The notes under the pieces: generated by a model | Database searches by the model: none | Told to the model about the DNA's origin: nothing | Seen by the model: only the letters and a program-made list of their open reading frames with translations | In this document: positions 63,175 to 64,000 of the stretch, piece by piece | Layout of the letters: every line of letters starts with the position of its first letter | Position numbering within the stretch: the first letter of the stretch is position 1 | Position numbers and translations under genes: made by a program | Source of the DNA: Pontibacter indicus | Lineage (GTDB): Bacteria; Bacteroidota; Bacteroidia; Cytophagales; Hymenobacteraceae | NCBI RefSeq assembly: GCF_900156345.1 | Contig: NZ_FTPP01000001.1 | Span: forward strand, 1,860,001 to 1,924,000 | DNA length: 64,000 bases | Reading direction: 5' to 3'

Positions 63175-63696
63175 TTAGTCGCCATAAACCTGCAGCATCT
63201 GCTTCAGTTCTTTGCGCGCTATGTGGATGCGATTCTTTACCGTTCCGATCGGAATGTTCAGTTTTTCAGCGATTTCTAAGTATTTATACCCAATGTAGTA
63301 CATCATAAAAGGCGTGCGGTGCTCCTCATTTAATTTCGCAATGGCTGCCTTTATATCACTCATCACAAATGCCGCCGTCCCTTTATTCACCGTCACGAAG
63401 GTGTCGTCTGTGTTCATGTACTGCAGGTATTCTGTGCTATCGACGTTGCTGCTGCGCTTTGTTATTTTGTTGTAGTTGTTGATAAACGTGTTCCGCATGA
63501 TGGTATAAAGCCAGGCCTTGAGGTTGGTGCCGGTGTTAAACTTCTCGCGGTTTGACAGCGCCTTGAGCAGTGTCTCCTGCACCAGGTCTTTGGCATCGTC
63601 CGCATTGCGAGTAAGGTTCATGGCTACCGGCTTCAACGAACCAGCTGCCAAGAGGATATGATTGGAAAATTCTACTGCCGTCATACTGTTTAACAT
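63175..63696 (-). CDS. ECF-family sigma factor of the carotenoid operon
   Basis: The product is 173 residues from ATG 63696, or 169 from ATG 63684, which is equally plausible. Region 2 is at about 20-75 (DAKDLVQETLLKALSNREKF, WLYTIMRNTFINNYNK) and region 4 at about 115-168 (YKYLEIAEKLNIPIGTVKNR). It is the first gene of the carotenoid cluster and probably drives it, as ECF factors do for light- or stress-induced carotenoids elsewhere. No anti-sigma gene is seen beside it. A 15-base direct repeat lies at its start region. Confidence 0.92.
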   Translation of the reverse strand: MLNSMTAVEFSNHILLAAGSLKPVAMNLTRNADDAKDLVQETLLKALSNREKFNTGTNLKAWLYTIMRNTFINNYNKITKRSSNVDSTEYLQYMNTDDTFVTVNKGTAAFVMSDIKAAIAKLNEEHRTPFMMYYIGYKYLEIAEKLNIPIGTVKNRIHIARKELKQMLQVYGD

Positions 63697-63764
63697 TTAT
63701 TGGTAATCACTAAACAATTATACGGGCTTAATTAATTTTTGTCAAATTTTGTTTAACATTTATT
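63687..63764 (-). promoter_or_regulatory. 15-base direct repeat upstream of the sigma factor gene
   Basis: TGTTTAACATTTATT occurs at 63687-63701 and 63750-63764, 63 bases apart, in an AT-rich leader. The first copy spans ATG 63696. If ATG 63684 is used it sits just upstream of the start. It may be an operator pair or autoregulatory promoter element. Confidence 0.5.
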
Positions 63765-63823
63765 TGTAAAACATACACAAATTAGAAGATATAGAAGACC
63801 ATAAATTATAACTTTAGGCAACT

Positions 63824-63857
63824 AAAAAGGCCAAACCGAAATTGGCTTGGCCTTTTT
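63824..63857. terminator. terminator downstream of the right-edge gene
   Basis: An 11-bp stem (AAAAAGGCCAA / TTGGCCTTTTT) lies about 40 bases beyond the stop of the partial minus-strand gene and probably ends it. Confidence 0.75.
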
Positions 63858-63894
63858 TGTTGAACTATACCTGCGTTAGCAGACTGTTTAACTT

Positions 63895-64000
63895 CTAAAT
63901 ATTTTTTTTCAACACGGCTTCAAAATCAGCAATGCAGCTCAGGCGCTGTGTGTTTTTAGGAAACTCCAGGAAGCTGTGTTGTGCCTGGTAGCCGTAAAAA
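63895..64000 (-). CDS. C-terminal end of an unidentified protein (5' end off window)
   Basis: The minus strand has an open frame from the window edge to TAG at 63897-63895, coding about 34 residues (YGYQAQHSFLEFPKNTQRLS, then CIADFEAVLKKNI). It is followed by a terminator and lies upstream of the carotenoid sigma gene on the same strand. Codon use looks coding. I cannot name it. Confidence 0.55.
   Translation of the reverse strand, partial: FYGYQAQHSFLEFPKNTQRLSCIADFEAVLKKNI

Larger units (their letters stand above)
4440..63880. repeat. dispersed GGTATAG/CTATACC word (about 90 copies)
   Basis: The heptamer, mostly as AGGTATAG(C/G), occurs about 90 times by manual count between 4.45 kb and the right end. 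Clear examples are 6305 and 6311 (overlapping), 13485, 15195-15225 (three copies), 25970-25995, 30510-30541, 38485, 45138-45154, 58622-58640, 62992 and 63866. It lies in coding and non-coding DNA and on both strands. It often brings in the otherwise avoided ATA and CTA codons, for example in the PGIAP part of the histidine kinase. No copy was seen in 1-4440. Its function is unknown. Confidence 0.75.

Noticed and set aside
1..64000. CRISPR array, prophage or insertion sequence with transposase
   Set aside because: I saw no regularly spaced repeat-spacer pattern, no transposase or integrase and no phage structural genes in the window.

Overview
The window looks like chromosomal DNA of a pigmented, gliding or T9SS-bearing member of the Bacteroidota, order Cytophagales. 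Pontibacter and other Hymenobacteraceae are my best guess, inferred from gene content and not from any search. Supporting signs are two proteins with type IX secretion sorting domains, TonB receptors with carboxypeptidase-regulatory N-domains, the promoter form TTG-N19..21-TAnnTTTG, a single-cytochrome succinate dehydrogenase, a dcw cluster without murF or ddl, and a carotenoid operon with CrtW and a CrtYcd-type cyclase.

Layout. 1-4.45 kb is accessory and AT-richer. It holds the 3' part of an alpha/beta hydrolase, two 162-bp direct repeats each ending in a tRNA 3'-end fragment plus hairpin, an ECF sigma/membrane protein pair between them, an AraC regulator with a reductase, and a broken second copy of the hydrolase 3' end. 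4.5-6.9 kb has an ABC-F ATPase whose start codon lies in a long inverted repeat, and a DUF4136 lipoprotein. 7.1-11.7 kb is a stressosome module (RsbR, RsbS, RsbT, an ATPase-PP2C fusion, a two-ATPase histidine kinase) facing a lone receiver protein. 11.9-15.5 kb is a siderophore uptake pair with candidate iron operators. 15.6-33.9 kb is mixed housekeeping: PaaN-like dehydrogenase, secreted subtilase, aconitase, TlpA-like lipoprotein, polyprenyl synthase, FolK, FabD and a large T9SS-exported protein. 34.0-37.6 kb is sdhCAB.

38.6-54.1 kb is a compact minus-strand dcw cluster: mraZ-rsmH-ftsL-ftsI-murE-mraY-murD-ftsW-murG-murC-ftsQ-ftsA-ftsZ. Upstream of mraZ are a promoter, a 10-bp-phased GTGG array typical of MraZ boxes, a cluster of DnaA-box sequences and an AT-rich stretch. 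A second GTGG array faces the other way, toward a copper-type operon (HYC_CC_PP protein, TonB receptor, HMA protein) at 54.4-57.6 kb. 57.8-63.7 kb is the carotenoid cluster: ECF sigma, crtI, crtB, an unknown secreted protein, crtYcd, ispH, crtW. A partial gene runs off the right edge.

The strongest signal not explained by genes is a dispersed heptamer, GGTATAG/CTATACC, usually inside AGGTATAG(C/G). I counted roughly 90 copies by eye, in coding and intergenic DNA, on both strands and sometimes in overlapping tandem. None lies in the first 4.4 kb. About 8 would be expected by chance. It behaves like a genome-wide signature word and the accessory left end lacks it.
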